Positions 13,140-25,092 of a stretch of 64,000 nt of DNA are shown here, piece after piece (the first letter of the stretch is position 1; each line of letters starts with the position of its first letter). Source of the DNA: Pelecanus crispus (lineage: Eukaryota > Chordata > Aves > Pelecaniformes > Pelecanidae); NCBI RefSeq assembly GCF_030463565.1, contig NC_134662.1, forward strand, positions 6,797,001 through 6,861,000, in the 5' to 3' direction. Under the pieces are notes generated by a model. That model did no database searches. It was not told where the DNA came from and worked only from the letters and a program-made list of their open reading frames with translations. Position numbers and translations under genes: made by a program.

Positions 13140-13305
13140 CCAACTCAATAATACTAATATTAATACTAATACTAATGCTAATACTACTAATAAAAAGAAT
13201 ATAAAATAAAGATAAATAAATTATTAAACTATAAATATGGAATACACACATATAACTATATTATTAATATTATTATTAATATTAATATTGAAACCATTAC
13301 CTCCC
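13140..13305. repeat. AT-rich simple repeat (TAATAC/TATTAA type)
   Basis: A run of AATACTAATATT-like units is followed by ATAAATAAAT and TATTATTAATATT tracts, sharply different from the surrounding GC-rich DNA. It precedes two CR1 fragments, and a second AT-repeat lies at 13894-13945, so the segment looks like a repeat-insertion hotspot. Confidence 0.8.
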
Positions 13306-13582
13306 TCCTGTCCCTGCCAGGACCCCGCACCACGCGGGGCCATGCCCGCCCTGCCTTGCCCGGTGCAGACCTGCGGGTGCCCAGGCTGGCGCCAGCAGAG
13401 CTGCGGGTGGCCCAGGGCCACCAAGGGCTCTGCTGTCACCTCTGTGGGGTGTCCCCAGGTGGGAGGGTGGGTGAGGGCAGCCTGGCTGCTCTCATAGCCC
13501 ATTGCCTTGAGGATGTGGGCTACAAGGGCACGGTCAGGTTAAAACTGGAGAGATATGGAGATATGTTTATATTTAAAAATAA

Positions 13583-13676
13583 ATCATAGAATCATCGAAT
13601 CGTTCAGGTTGGAAAAGCCCTTTAAGATCATCCAGTCCAACCATTAACCTACACTGCCACGTCCACCACTAAACCA
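13583..13676 (-). mobile_element. CR1 LINE 3' fragment, minus orientation
   Basis: The left end is the reverse complement of the typical CR1 tail, a short direct repeat of ATTCTATGATT type. Then follow the hallmark GGTTGGAAAAGCCCTTTAAGA segment and the ATCATCCAGTCCAACC line, all in reverse orientation. Only about 95 bp remain, so this is a 5'-truncated, dead copy as is usual for avian CR1. The right boundary is uncertain because similarity fades near CTAAACCAG. Confidence 0.85.
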
Positions 13677-13752
13677 GTTAAGGGTAGAGTAGCAATTTCA
13701 TGTTTCCTGGCTTGGTGGTTGGATTATTTATAATGAAAGTAAAAACTAGGGA

Positions 13753-13875
13753 TCATTAAGGTTGGAAAGGATCTCTAAGATCATCATTCAATCATCACCC
13801 CAACACCCCCATGCCCACTAAACCATGGCCCAAAGTGCCACCTCTGCCTGTTTTTCTGAACACTTCCAGGATGTT
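13753..13875 (-). mobile_element. Second CR1 LINE 3' fragment, minus orientation, different subfamily
   Basis: GGTTGGAAAGGATCTCTAAG is followed by the CR1-like CCACTAAACCATGGCCCAAA and CACTTCCAGGATG segments. It is in the same orientation as its neighbour 80 bp to the left. It differs in sequence and lacks the terminal ATTCTATGAT repeat, so it is an independent and probably older insertion rather than a duplication. Confidence 0.8.
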
Positions 13876-13893
13876 CAATGAGATGCTTGAGTT

Positions 13894-13960
13894 TATTAAA
13901 AAATAATATATATACATATATATATAAAAAAATATGTAAGTGTGTATGTGCATATATATT
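13894..13960. repeat. (AT)n-rich microsatellite
   Basis: Alternating TATATACATATATATATA sequence, with a TGTGTATGTGCATA tail. It adjoins the CR1 fragment and is the most AT-rich point of the local region. Confidence 0.8.
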
Positions 13961-14190
13961 TGGTCCCCCCCAGCGCGGCTGTCGCTGGGGCTGCTCCAGC
14001 CCCATCCCCACCCAGCACCCACAGGGAGCAGAAGGAGGTTGGGGGCCGCATCCTGCCAGCCCGGCCGGGGCTTTCGCGGTGGGGGCAGCTGCACTAAGGG
14101 GTTGCTGGGTGCTGGGCTGCAGGATGCGGCCGCAGTGGGCTGGAGCAGCTCCTGCAGACCCTTCCCAGCTGCTTGCTGCCTGTCTGAGCG

Positions 14191-14212
14191 CTCCGTGCCT
14201 CAGTTTCCCTGC
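14191..14212 (-). repeat. MIR-like core motif (reverse orientation)
   Basis: The reverse complement reads AGGGAAACTGAGGCACGGAG, one of eighteen dispersed copies in this window. The 5' flank on that strand (CTGGCAGGGAAAC) is consistent with the sequence before this motif in MIR SINEs. The family call is inference. Confidence 0.5.
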
Positions 14213-14474
14213 CAGGTAGGCAGGAGGATCATCCCCTGGGCAAGCAGGAGGGCAGGCTGTGACTTGCGGGAGGAAGGCTGGAGGAGGGCTCGCTGCAGCT
14301 GGAGATCTGTCAGTGGGGAAAGGCTGAGCTCGGGGATGTGACAGACAGCTGCACGCCAGGGGAGGTGACAGATCCGGGCTGGTGGCACCCCCGGTGCTGC
14401 TGGCCATGTGGCACAGTGCCCCCGAGGGAGACCATCACCCCTGTGGCCCCACCGTCCTCCCCGCTGCCTCCAGC

Positions 14475-14830
14475 ATCCCCCCGGCCGAGCATCCCCCCGG
14501 CCGAGCATCCCCCCGGCCGAGCATCCCTCCAGCCGAGCATCCCCCTGGCCCAGCATCCCTCCAGCCGAGCATCCCCCCGGCCAAGCATCCCTCCAGCCGA
14601 GCATCCCTCTGGCTGAGCATCCCCCCGCCCAGCATCCCCCCTGCCCAGCATCCCCCCGGCCCAGCATCCCCCCAGCCGAGGATCCCTCCATCTGTGCATC
14701 CCTCTGCCAGAGCATCCACCCAACCGAGCATCCCTCTGGCCCAGCATCCCCCCGGCCGAGCATCCTCTGCCAGATCATCCACCCAGCCGAGCTTCCCCTG
14801 GCCAAGCATCCCTGCGGCCGAGCACCCGGC
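14475..14830. repeat. 16-bp minisatellite (GAGCATCCCCCCGGCC), about 22 copies
   Basis: GAGCATCC recurs at 14487, 14503, 14519, 14535 and on, a strict 16-bp period. Single-base variants (CTCCAGCC, CCCTGGCC, TCTGCCAG) let individual units be followed. All frames stay open on both strands because the unit lacks stops, so the long Pro/Ser-rich and Gly/Asp-rich frames here are artefacts. Confidence 0.9.
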
Positions 14831-15189
14831 GCTGGCTGATGGCCAATTCCCTTAACGAACCTGCTGATACCCCAAATTCCCCCCCTGTGCCAGCAGTGTC
14901 TAATGAAGCCAGGCCCGCAGCAGATCAGCGGGGCGGCTGCCCATCGCTATTGTCGCTTGACAATGGGAAGCGCCCGGCCCCGCTCCCTGAGAGCGCTATT
15001 AGCCCAAATATTTGCTTCCCGTCTCCAGGGTGACGGGGTTGCCAGCGCTCACCCACATCCCTCCTTTGATCATTTTCCTCTTGATCTTCAGCGCGCCAGT
15101 TCCCTGCGCTCCTCCATCTCCCTCGCCTCGTGGGGGGCATGTGGGAGCTGGTGGCAGCCGCAGCATCCGGGCGCGGGGATGCTGCGGTG

Positions 15190-15385
15190 AGGATGAAGGC
15201 AGGGCCGGGGGTGATGGAGATGATGGCCAGGGGATGAAGGCAGGGCTAGGGGTGATGGAGATGATGGCCAGGGGATGAAGGCAGGGCTGGGGGTGATGGA
15301 GATGGGGGATGAGGGGTGAAGGAAGACTTGGGGTGATGGAGATGAGGGTTGGGGGATGAAGGCAGGGCTGGGGGTGATGGAGATC
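15190..15385. repeat. GATGAAGGCAGGGCTGGGGGTGATGGA-type minisatellite
   Basis: About five irregular copies of a roughly 40-45 bp unit, built from GGGGTGATGGAGATGATGG and CCAGGGGATGAAGGCAGGG modules. The copies degrade toward the right. Confidence 0.75.
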
Positions 15386-15609
15386 CTCCCTAGGGAGGGC
15401 CGATGGGGAGCACAGGGAATACCTGCATCTTCTGACAAAGGGACCATGGGCAAGCAGCTTCCCTTTGCTGCAGCCCCCATTTTTCCCCTTTTGGCCCATT
15501 TTTGCCCTGCCTCAGCTATGGAGGCTGCAAAACAGGAGACAGGGCCATGATCCTGCCCTCTCAGGGAGAGATGGGCTGGTTGCAAACTCAAGCACCTGAT
15601 GCAAACCCC

Positions 15610-15978
15610 ACAGCCACAGCCACCATCTCCCCACGGCCACAGCCACCATCTCCCCATGGCCACAGCCACCATCTCCCCAGGGCCGCAGCCACCATCTCCC
15701 CATGGCCACAGCCACCATCTCCTCATGGCCACAGCCACCATCTCCCCACAGCCACAGCCACCATCTCCTCATGGCCACAGCCACCATCTCCCCACAACCA
15801 CAACCATCATCTCCTCATGGCCACAGCCACCATCTCCTCATGGCCACAGCCACCATCTCCCCACGGCCACAGCCACCATCTCCCCATGGCCACAGCCACC
15901 ATCTCCTCATGGCCACAGCCACCATCTCCCCATGGCCACAGCCACCATCTCCCCATGGCCACAGCCACCATCTCCCCG
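15610..15978. repeat. 23-bp minisatellite (CCACAGCCACCATCTCC...), about 16 copies
   Basis: CACCATCT recurs every 23 bp (15621, 15644, 15667 and on) with a variable four-base block (CATGG, CACGG, TCATGG, CACAA). Since 23 is not a multiple of three, each frame encodes a 23-residue superrepeat of HGHSHHLP/ATATISP/QPPSP type. This explains the long open frames without any real gene. Confidence 0.9.
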
Positions 15979-17039
15979 CGTAGAGGCAGGGCAGTCCAAT
16001 GGCCGCGGCTGGGAGGACAGACACCTCTGGGTGAGACCACGCTTCCTCCACCATGCAGGGAAAGCGATACCCAGCTCGGCATCGCGGCAGAAGCTCCGGG
16101 GAGGATTGATCCAGCTTCTCACGCCCCTTCCCCCCTCCTACGCACCCTTCCTGGAACAGGTTTTTCCCAGCTGCCAGCAGCCCAGGCTTGTTTCCATCCC
16201 TCCCAAAACTCACCCGGGTCCAACACCGGCTCTCAGGGCAGGGTGTGGATGGATCTGGGAAATTTCCCCCAGAAAAAGAGGAATTTCAGAGCCAGACAGG
16301 ATCCAAAATCTCTGGGGATTTGGCAGTGGCAGAGAAGGGATCGACAGCGCCGAGCGATTTCTAAGCAGCATTTTTAAAAAAACAAAGTGAAATCTTTGCC
16401 AGAAAATGTTATTTCAATCGCTTCGGCAACCACAAGTCATTTCAAAACAGTGCTTTGTGTTCAGGAGTGGACCCAAATATAGAGGAGAGGGGGAAGGAGA
16501 AAAGCCCAGCTCCCACCCGCCTCCCAGCCCCTCGTGCAGGGTCCCACCGGGGGGGACGGGCAGAGGCCTGAGGGGGGGGAGAGGCATTGGGGTCCCACGT
16601 GGGGCTGGGGCCGGTGCTGCGGTGTGGGAGCGAAGCCGCCTGGAAAGCTGGTGGGAGCCGGGATGGAGCCGCAGCGAGGGGTGTGGGGGTTTGGCAGCTG
16701 ATGGGGCTGGATCCGCACCCCCACGTTGCCTCCCCGCTGCGGGAGCATGGTGGGTGCTCAGGGGGTGCCACCATCCCTGGTGACAAGCCATCCCCCGTGT
16801 CCCCATCCCTGGGCAGGTGGTCTGGGAAGCCGTGACTCCATGCCCTTTCCCTTACAGTCCCAAACCCCTTCGTTTTGCAACGCCCCGGCCCCGCACCCCA
16901 AATCCCCCAGGGAAAAGGGCAGGATCTGACCTCCCTTCCTGAGAAACGTCGGTGTGGCCCGGCTGGGTGCTCTGGAGAGGGGCTGCGAGGAGGGGGTGCC
17001 TGAAGCATCCCCTGCCCGGGAGCAGCACGGGAACAGGAG

Positions 17040-17600
17040 GGACCAGGAGGGCTGTCATCATGGGCCAGGAGGGATGCGGGGCAGGAAGGGATGTTGTTGC
17101 ACAGGGCCAGGAGGCATCAGGAGAGACCAGGCGGGACATCACTGTGGGACCAGGAGGGACCAGGAGGGACCAGAAGGGACCAGGAGGGATGTTACTGCAT
17201 GGGACCAGGAGGGACCAGGAGGGATGTTATTGCATGGGACCAGGAGGGACCAGGAGGGATGTTATTGCATGGGACCAGGAGGGATGTTATTGCATGGGAC
17301 CAGGAGGGACCAGGAGGGATGTTATTGCATGGGACCAGGAGGGACCAGGAGGGACCAGGAGGGACCAGGAGGGATGTTATTGCATGGGACCAGGAGGGAT
17401 GTTATTGCATGGGACCAGGAGGGACCAGGAGGGACCAGGAGGGACCAGGAGGGATGTTATTGCATGGGACCAGGAGGGACCAGGAGGGACCAGGAGGGAT
17501 GTTATTGCATGGGACCAGGAGGGATGTTATTGCATGGGACCAGGAGGAACCAGGAGGGATGTTATTGCATGGGATCAAGAGGCACCAGCAGCAGCAGCCA
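17040..17600. repeat. Composite two-module minisatellite (ACCAGGAGGG and ATGTTATTGCATGGG)
   Basis: A 10-bp module A (ACCAGGAGGG) and a 15-bp module B (ATGTTATTGCATGGG) alternate. The number of A modules before each B is 4-2-2-1-2-4-1-4-3-1-2 from about 17145 to the right. The left end (17040-17145) is a degraded version. Units of 25, 35, 45 and 55 bp thus coexist in one array. No coding role is suggested. Confidence 0.9.
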
Positions 17601-18660
17601 GGAGGACCGGGGGGCATCATTGCTCAGGGTCAGGATAGGCGTGGTGGCATGGGACCAGGACGGACATCGCTGGAGAACCGGGCGGGACTTCATCGCAGGG
17701 CCAGGATGGACCAGGAGAACCTGGAGGGCCCATGGACAAGGCTTCAGGACCGGGAGGGATGCGGTCCAATGGGGCCAGGAGAGACATCACCAGAGGACCC
17801 CAGGAGGGCCGCTGTCACAGAGCCAGGCAGGAGCAGGGGGGACACTGTCACCAGGTGGGAGCACCTGAGGACACCACCGCCACGGGGAAGAGGCAGCGCG
17901 GGTGGCGGGAATGGCCGCGGCTGGGCGGCCGGGAGAGACGTGCTCGCCTGCACTTTGCTGCATGACGGTGATTAAGTTGCTTCCCTTCGTTATGGTCCCT
18001 CGGGGAGGTGTTAAACAGCTGCTAATAAAGACGGATGTTTCTGAAGTGGCGTCTCCGGAGCCTTTACATCCATTGGATTTCGGGAAAAGCCACCGAGGTG
18101 CCCAGAGCCACTGGCCAGAGCGGCAGCAGCGTTGTGCTGGCAGCACCGCGGCGAATACCCCGCGTCGATGGTTGTGCCTTTGGTGCGAGATCTCCATTGC
18201 AGGGGTGGTGGTGGGGATGCTGGGGAAGGGTTTTGGGAGGCTCGGAGGAAGTCAAGGGCTGGCTGTGAGCCTGGAGGTGCCCTGGGGAGGAGAAGGGGCA
18301 CCCAAAGGGCTGCAGAGCGGGGAAAGCAACGGGAAGGGAAGGAGAAACCCAGCAGCAACTGCCCATTAAAATTCATGAAACCTGTTAAAAAGCAGAAAGC
18401 AGCACGAGCTCCTGGCTGCTGCTGACAAAGCCGGCGCAGGAGGTGGTGGTGACAGCTCTGTACACCTGCAGATTTGGGGGTTAAATCCCCATGCTCAAAC
18501 CAGGCTCCGTCTGGGTGATGGTGATGAAGGAGGCTTCGTCAGTGCCCACCCGCTGCCGGGCAGAGGTGACGGATGGAGGTACCAAACCTCCACTCCAGGC
18601 ACATCCCCAGACTGCGGCCGCCCCTTCCCCTCGCAGGGGACCCCCAAGCCCCCCCGCTCC

Positions 18661-18905
18661 TTGGACGGTAATTTGCATCTTAGAGCTCATTTATTTTCCC
18701 TTTCCCATATATTTTTAGCCCCCCCCACGCACACAACCCCCCTCCCAGCTGCCTGCGAATGGGTTTAACAAGCCACAGCGCATTTCCCTCGCCGTAATTA
18801 GCAACGCTTCTGCAGGCAAATGGCAGTCGGGAGTGGAAGTGGCATTTCCTTAATTAAAACAATTAATTAGGGTGGAGTAAGAGGGAAGATAAAACATCTT
18901 CCCTA
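18661..18905. promoter_or_regulatory. Candidate conserved noncoding element with octamer and TAATTA motifs
   Basis: This AT-rich island contains a perfect POU octamer ATTTGCAT at 18671-18678, TAATTAGC at 18795-18802, and TTAATTAAAACAATTAATTA at 18850-18869. It has no plausible open frame or splice structure. Read as a candidate enhancer on motif and composition grounds only. Confidence 0.35.
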
Positions 18906-19860
18906 TAGAAATGGCTCTCGGAGCAGCCTGTCCCCCGTGGTGGTGCCAAGGCTGTGGCTTCCCCGGGGTGACGACGCCACGCGTGTCCCGTTGGGTGCAC
19001 ACCCAAGGGTGCTGCTGCCACCGCCGAGCACCCTGGGGCGACCCTTGGACCCCGATCTCAGCTCCTTGACCCTCAAGGACTGGCTGCTTGTCCCAAAATG
19101 TCACTGTCCCCACGATGGCCGGGCCCAGCCGGAGCATCCCGGTGATGCCGGCAGCGTGCCGCCCGGGTTCCTCGCCGGGGTATAAATATCCGCGTGTTAC
19201 TTAGCGACTAATTGCACAGAGCGCAACAGCAGGGGGGTGCCAGCCCCTAATGAGGATCTGGAATCACAAGCTGCTAATTACCCCTGTGCTGAGCTGCTGC
19301 TTCATTACTGCTGGGCTCCGGCTGTCCGGCCCAGCCCTATGGATCCCACCCGCATCCCTTACGGCATCTCCCAGCACTGCTGGCCTGGGACCCCCGTGCC
19401 ACAGGTTTATGGGGTGGCTGGAGGCCAAATCCAAGGGTCTTCCCATGCAGACGCCCTCTCTGAGGGCAGGCGCCTTCCAGCACCCACATCCCGGGATGCT
19501 GCTGGCTCTGCCGCGGACCTGGTCACATCCCTTTGGGTGAATGGGTGCAGCCGGGCTGGTGTTTAAGGACCAAAGGGTGCCCATTCGGCAGCTCCTGGGG
19601 ACGGGCTCCATCCCCACGTGGCCTTGGCCTTGGTGAGTGCGGCAGCGGCGGCTGCACGGCCGGTGCGGTGTGTTGGCACCCCAGGAGCTTGTCCGTGTGT
19701 CCGGCTGCAGGAGCCATGGCCAGGGAGGCTGCGCTGCTCTCCCTGCTGCTCATCGTGGGGTGCTGGAGAGCACGTGTGGGTGCAGGCGGGGTGTGAGAGT
19801 GCAGGGGTGTGAGGGTGCCTGGGTGTCAGCGTGCAGGGGTGTGTGTATGTGCGGCTGCAT

Positions 19861-20050
19861 GCAGAGGTGGGTGTATGCACAGGTATGTGCATGCACGGGT
19901 GCGTGCACAGGTGAGCGCATGTATGGATGCATGCAGAGGTGGGTGTGTGCACAGGTATGTGCATGCACGGGTGCGTGCACAGGTGAGCGCATGTATGGGT
20001 GCATGCAGAGGTGGGTGTGTGCGTGCACAGGTGTGCACGTGGGTGTGTGC
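19861..20050. repeat. 72-bp minisatellite of alternating purine/pyrimidine sequence, about 2.6 copies
   Basis: GCAGAGGTGGGTGT recurs at 19861, 19933 and 20005, a 72-bp period. The unit is rich in TGCATGCA and GTGCGTGCAC steps, which favour Z-DNA. Flanking sequence from 19790 carries a decayed version. Confidence 0.85.
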
Positions 20051-20059
20051 ACATGCAAA

Positions 20060-23000
20060 CCCGACGAGGGGTGTTTTCCCTTCCACGTGCTGGAGGAGCA
20101 GCCCCAGCCAGGCCAAGGGAACCCCCAGCAACACCAACCCTTCCCCGGTGCTTTTCCCTCTTGCCGAACTCATCCATCCCCTGGTTTGAACTGGGGCCTT
20201 TTACTTAATCCCAGAAAAGCTGACACTTGTCGATTCCCACCAGCTCCCTGCAGGACGAGGCTCCGGTGCTCCCCGGCACAGCCAGACCTGCTCGCGGCAC
20301 TGGATTAACCTCCGGCTGAACCGCTGCGACATCGCGGTACCTGGTGAGTTCAGCAGCGGGGCCGCCTTCCCTCGGAGCAAGATGCACCGAATTCAGGGTA
20401 CCCAGCCCCACGTGCACCCCAAACCCAGGAGCATCCCTCCAGGCCCAGCATCTCCCCAGCGGGGACTTTTCTTTCTAGGCTCTGGGTGCGGCGCGGATGG
20501 TAGAAAGCAGGTCCCGGGTAAATATCTCCCGGCGGGTGCGTGCGGGGGTGCTGCCTTCACAGGATTTACAGCTTCAAAGCCTCGGCCTCAAAGCCTGCAA
20601 ATATCTTTTCATCATTTCAGCCGCGGTCTAATTACCCGGCTGGCCGCCGGCGCTGGCCGGCTCTCTCAGGTACAGCCTCCCCTTAATAGCTAGGATTTAT
20701 TATTTAAATGTCGTTTTTCAGCTCCTGTTTCCCGTTCAGGCTCCGAGGGTGTCTGTGGGGTGCAGGGGGTCTGCACCCCAAAACCTGGGTGTCCTGAACC
20801 ACCAGCACTTGGCTTTCATGCTCTCAGCCGTGCTGAGTTATTAATTAAAGGCAAGGTATCATTCCCTGCCTCATCTTGGGTGTAATTAGATCACGGGGAT
20901 GCCGGGAAGCAGCGCCGGTTAATGCTTGCGGGAGGGGGGGCGAAGGGAACCGGAGCCATCCCAGCCCAACCGGCGCATCCCAGCGCTGCCATCCCGCCGC
21001 GGATGCTCCCCGGCTCCCTGCGAAATTAGAGGGGTTTCTGCTCTGCCAAGGGACCAGCTCACGCTGGAGGCTGGTGATGGGGGGTGCCGGCTGGCACGCC
21101 TTGGCACAGAGCCGGCGTGACAGTAATTTACAGCCGGCACCAACCCTGCTGGCCCCGGGGCCGTGTGCGGTGATGGATGCGGGGAGCAGCCCCGGCCACC
21201 GGCGCCCGTTAATTATTCGCTTTGGATTGATGAGAAATTGCAGCTCCCGCTAATGATGGCAGCCAGCTCACCTCGATTTAGCCGCAGCCGAGGGAGACGG
21301 CGGCGATGCCGGGGTCCGTGCCGGCTGTGCCGCTTCCCCGGCTTTTTGGAGGGGCTGCCTTTCCCCGCAGCCGGCTCAGCTGGGAGGATAATTTATGGTT
21401 TCGTATCAGCGCTGCTGATCTTGGAGCCTTTCCAGCCTCCTCTTCCCTCTCCCCGCACTGCTTTTCCTCGAAAGCCAACTTCCCAGGATGGGATCCAGGT
21501 CCTCGCCAGGCCGTCGTGGTCCCCGGCATCCCCGGCCGTGCCGCCCCTCGGGGACCTGGATCCCGCCTGTGATGAACTCATGCATGTGCTGAGCTGTGAC
21601 GGGGCTCTGCAGGTCTCTGGCTCTGGCTGAGCCGGTTCCTGCTCTCGTTCAAGGATGCTCCGGTGCTCCAGCCGTGTGGGCGGTGCAGGATAGCACCATC
21701 CCGGCGGCGTGGGAGCCCTCTCCCAGCCCCCCAGACCCCACCAGGTATGTGCACCCACCCAGGAGCCCCGGGGGAGCGTCGGCACCCCAGCACCCATTTG
21801 CAGAGCATGATTTTAGAGTGGAGTGTGGGGTCTGGCAGGGGATCTGGCAGGGGAAGGTCAGTGACAGGCAGCGGTGTCCCTGCGGCCAGGAAAACGGCCC
21901 CGGTGCCACCAGCAGGCTCCAGTTTTGGGCACATTTCAGTGGGTTTTGGTGTTTTCTTGGTGGTTGTGTCCTCGGGGAGCTCTTTGCTGCTGGAGAAGAT
22001 GAGAGGTAGAGATGGGAGCAGGGGCCAACATCTGCAGAGCCCTGGGAATGCAGCGCTGCAGCGGTGCCCAGAAGCCATGGTGATGGGCACCAGCTGGGCA
22101 ACGTTGCCGGAGAGCCTGGTGACCACCATGGCACGGGCAGGGTTAAGGCGAGCGGCTGCAGGCAAAGCCCTGCCAGGGGATTAGCCATGTCCCTCCGGTG
22201 CAGGCAATTCCCTGCCTTGTCCATCGATCCCTGTGAGGTGTTAAGAGAGGCTGGAGCATCGATCGGAGCAAAGCCCTGGGTGGCAGCGAGGCCGAAGGCT
22301 TCCCTGGGCAGGGGGATGCAGGATCCGGCCTCAGGGGCTGGAAACCAAAGCGGGGAGCATTCCTGGTGCGATGCACCCGCAGAGGTGCTGCCCCCCCCCG
22401 GCACAGACTCCCCTTCGGGGACAAAGCATGCCGGGGATGGGGACACAGCGACGTGATGCTCGGCCATGGGAAATGCCGACGAAACCTCTCCGCGCCTGCC
22501 AGGCGCCCATGGCGTGCTGGCTTGGCACTTCACCGCCGCAAACCGCTCGCTGGACCACGTCCCGGGCGCTCGCGGTGACAGACGGGGACGTTAAACAAGC
22601 CACAGGCTGATGCCCAAAGCAACCAGCCCCGCTGCTCCCATGGCGCCCGGTGTGGGTTCATCCCCCGCCCCAGGATGTGGCGGGTACCGGAGCATCACCC
22701 CCGTCCTGTGGCGCTGGGTACCGCGCCCTGGGCGTGTGAATAACACACCGATAAAGAAGAAGGATTCCATTTTCCTGAAAAGAAAGGAAAGGCTAAAGAC
22801 AAAAGAGGCCGTGTACCAACTAGCTGGCAGCCCAGGGAAAATTGCTATCAAGGTAAAAAAAAAAATCACAGATTAAGGAAAGCAAAGAGCTGACCTTAAC
22901 TCCAGTCCTTAGACAGGGAGGAAGGGCAGGATTTTCACAATTTAATTGGGGTTTTTTAACCGTTTAAGGCGGCTTGTTTGCTCCGCTTCAAAGCTGGGAG

Positions 23001-24660
23001 CATCTTTATTTACTAACTCACTGTAATAATAGCATAAATAAATAATAATTTTAAAAAGCAGCTTCTTCAACTCTGGTTGTCCTTGAATTTAGTGAATTTG
23101 GTCGTTTTTCAAGGAACAGAGCCCTGTGCGTGTCCCCTGCTCCCAGGGTTTTATCCTCTCGGAGAGGGGACATCAGAGCTTCAGGGTTGGGCTGAAAGCT
23201 GGAAAATAGCTGACAGAGGGGGAAAAAAAAAACAAATAAATGGCAGGATGGGTTCAGCAGCCTGCTCCAATTTTGTGCCTTTATTTTGGGTGAAATTCTT
23301 GTGATTTCTTTTCTCTCCTGGCTGTGGGAGGGGATTCTCCCCCCAGGCCTTGTCTCTGCAGTGGGTGTTGCCTGAGCTACCCTGGGGGGGAGGAAAAATG
23401 CTTTGGCTTCGGCTGTGCCGCCCGGCAAGCGCCGGTGTTAGCCACGCTTGAGGGGAAAATCACAATCACTGCCGGGGCCGGCTCTTCCCCGGCGAGAGCC
23501 GCTCTGCCAAGGGCACCCGAACGGGGGGCCGCTGGCGTCCGCGCCGGCCGCCGGCCACGGGCACAGCCCGGCTGGGGGGTGCCGGTGCCGGTGGTTGAGT
23601 TCGTGGGGGCTGCCGGGCACGGTGCGTTGAGCTGCCGGGGAAACTGAGGCACGGGGTGGGAGCGAGAGGTTTCCAAGGTGGGGGACGTGGGGAAAGGAGC
23701 GGCGGGATGCAATGGTTTTGGGGGGGAACGTGCTCCTTCGCCCCATCACCACACTGTCACCCCGGTGGGCAAATCCCCCCCCACGCCCCCCAAAAGCCTT
23801 CACTCTGCTCCTCTTCCTCATCAGGATACAGAAGCCTGAAGGATTTTGGCCTGGTGGGGAGAACAGGGAAAGGCTGGGGAGGAGCAGGGACGGGCGACAG
23901 CTCTTCCGAGGAACAGGCGAGCGTGGCAAAGCCCCTCAGCAGGGACCCGAGGAGACGGGCACCTCCTTGGGCCCCCCCGGCATCGTTTCATCGCCAGCGG
24001 GAGGGAGAGCAGAAAGTCTCCAGGTTGGAAAAAGGAGGTTGTGAAAGTCACCGGCTCTGCGTGGAGCAAGAGGGAGCTGAAGGGGAGGTTAAAAATAGCC
24101 CAGGCTCGGTGGGAGGCTGGGAGGGGACGGGGGGGACATGGGGACAGGCTGGGGTGCGGGGACGGCTGGGAGGAAGGGGCTGTGGGCTGGCGGGGGAACG
24201 GCTGCGTTGGGAGGGACTGGGCTCCCGGGAGCACATCTGGATGGGGAGCCCTGGGTGACAGTGGGAACAGCTGGTTTGGGGGCATGGGGGCAACAGCTGG
24301 AGGGGAGAGCCCTGGGATGGCGATGGAACAGCTGGAATGGGGTCAGGGGGGCACATCTGGAGCGGAGAGCCCTGGGATCATGGGGTTATGCAGGGCTGGC
24401 AATGGGAACAGCTGGATTTGGCCTCGGGGAGCAGCTGGACGGGAGAGCCCAGCGATGGGGATGGCCGTGGCTGGGGGACGCTCACGGGGACAAGGGGCTG
24501 TCCCAGCCGGCACCGGGCCAAGCCGGGTCCCCACGGGGCAAGGGGGGCTCAGTTCCTTCCCGGCCACCCCCTGAACAGCCACAGAGGGTTTTTCCTCTTT
24601 CCAAATGAACTTGACGAAGTTCCCACTCGTCTCCCGGAGCAGGGAGACGGCAGCGGAGTG
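20060..24660. other. Intergenic sequence, no gene recognised
   Basis: No credible gene is seen. AT-richer islands occur at 20600-20720, 21190-21260 and 22740-23110. The last includes a Lys-rich open stretch (22737-22857) followed by AAG|GTAAAA, discussed as a finding. A MIR-like motif lies at 23638-23655. Everything else is GC-rich sequence with mutually overlapping frames. Confidence 0.5.
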
Positions 24661-24815
24661 GCAGGAATGAGGTCATTAAAGCAGAAAGAAAAATACATTA
24701 GAAATGTTCAACTGCTCAGTCTAGCCTGAAATGTGCTTAAATCAGCCCCGAGTAAACAATGAGATGGGATTAATCGCAATTAGTTTTCATTAGAAAGGTG
24801 GCGTCACCCTTCCCT
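24661..24815. promoter_or_regulatory. Candidate conserved noncoding element with FOX and OTX-type motifs
   Basis: An abrupt AT-rich island contains forkhead motif GTAAACAA at 24752-24759 and the palindromic OTX-type GGATTAATC at 24767-24775, followed by CAATTAG and CATTAG homeodomain cores. No coding potential is visible. Regulatory role and target are inferred. Confidence 0.35.
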
Positions 24816-25092
24816 GCTCCCCAAGGGCTGCTCCCTGCCTTGTTGGGGATCCGGGGATCACCCGGCTGGATCCAGCCCCAGGCAGGCGGGTAGCAACATC
24901 CTTCTAAGCGCAGTGGCTGTGGGGAACCGCTTTATCTCCGCCGAGGCAGAGACGAGGGACTGGCAGCAGCCGGAGCTTCAAAGGGAACCTGCAAATCCGG
25001 CGTATGCAAAACCCCAGCCGGCATCGCAGATAAACAGGGACGTGGCTTGTCAGCCTCTGCCAGCCCGTGGCTGCTGTGGCACGGGCAGTGCC

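Noticed and set aside
13560-13960. Endogenous retrovirus or LTR at the AT-rich block
   Set aside because: The recognisable parts are CR1 LINE tails and simple repeats; no terminal repeats or retroviral parts are visible.
14435-16390. Several repeat-peptide open frames that could pass for secreted or structural proteins
   Set aside because: They are translations of the 16-bp and 23-bp minisatellites in multiple frames, with no start context, splicing or non-repeat domain.
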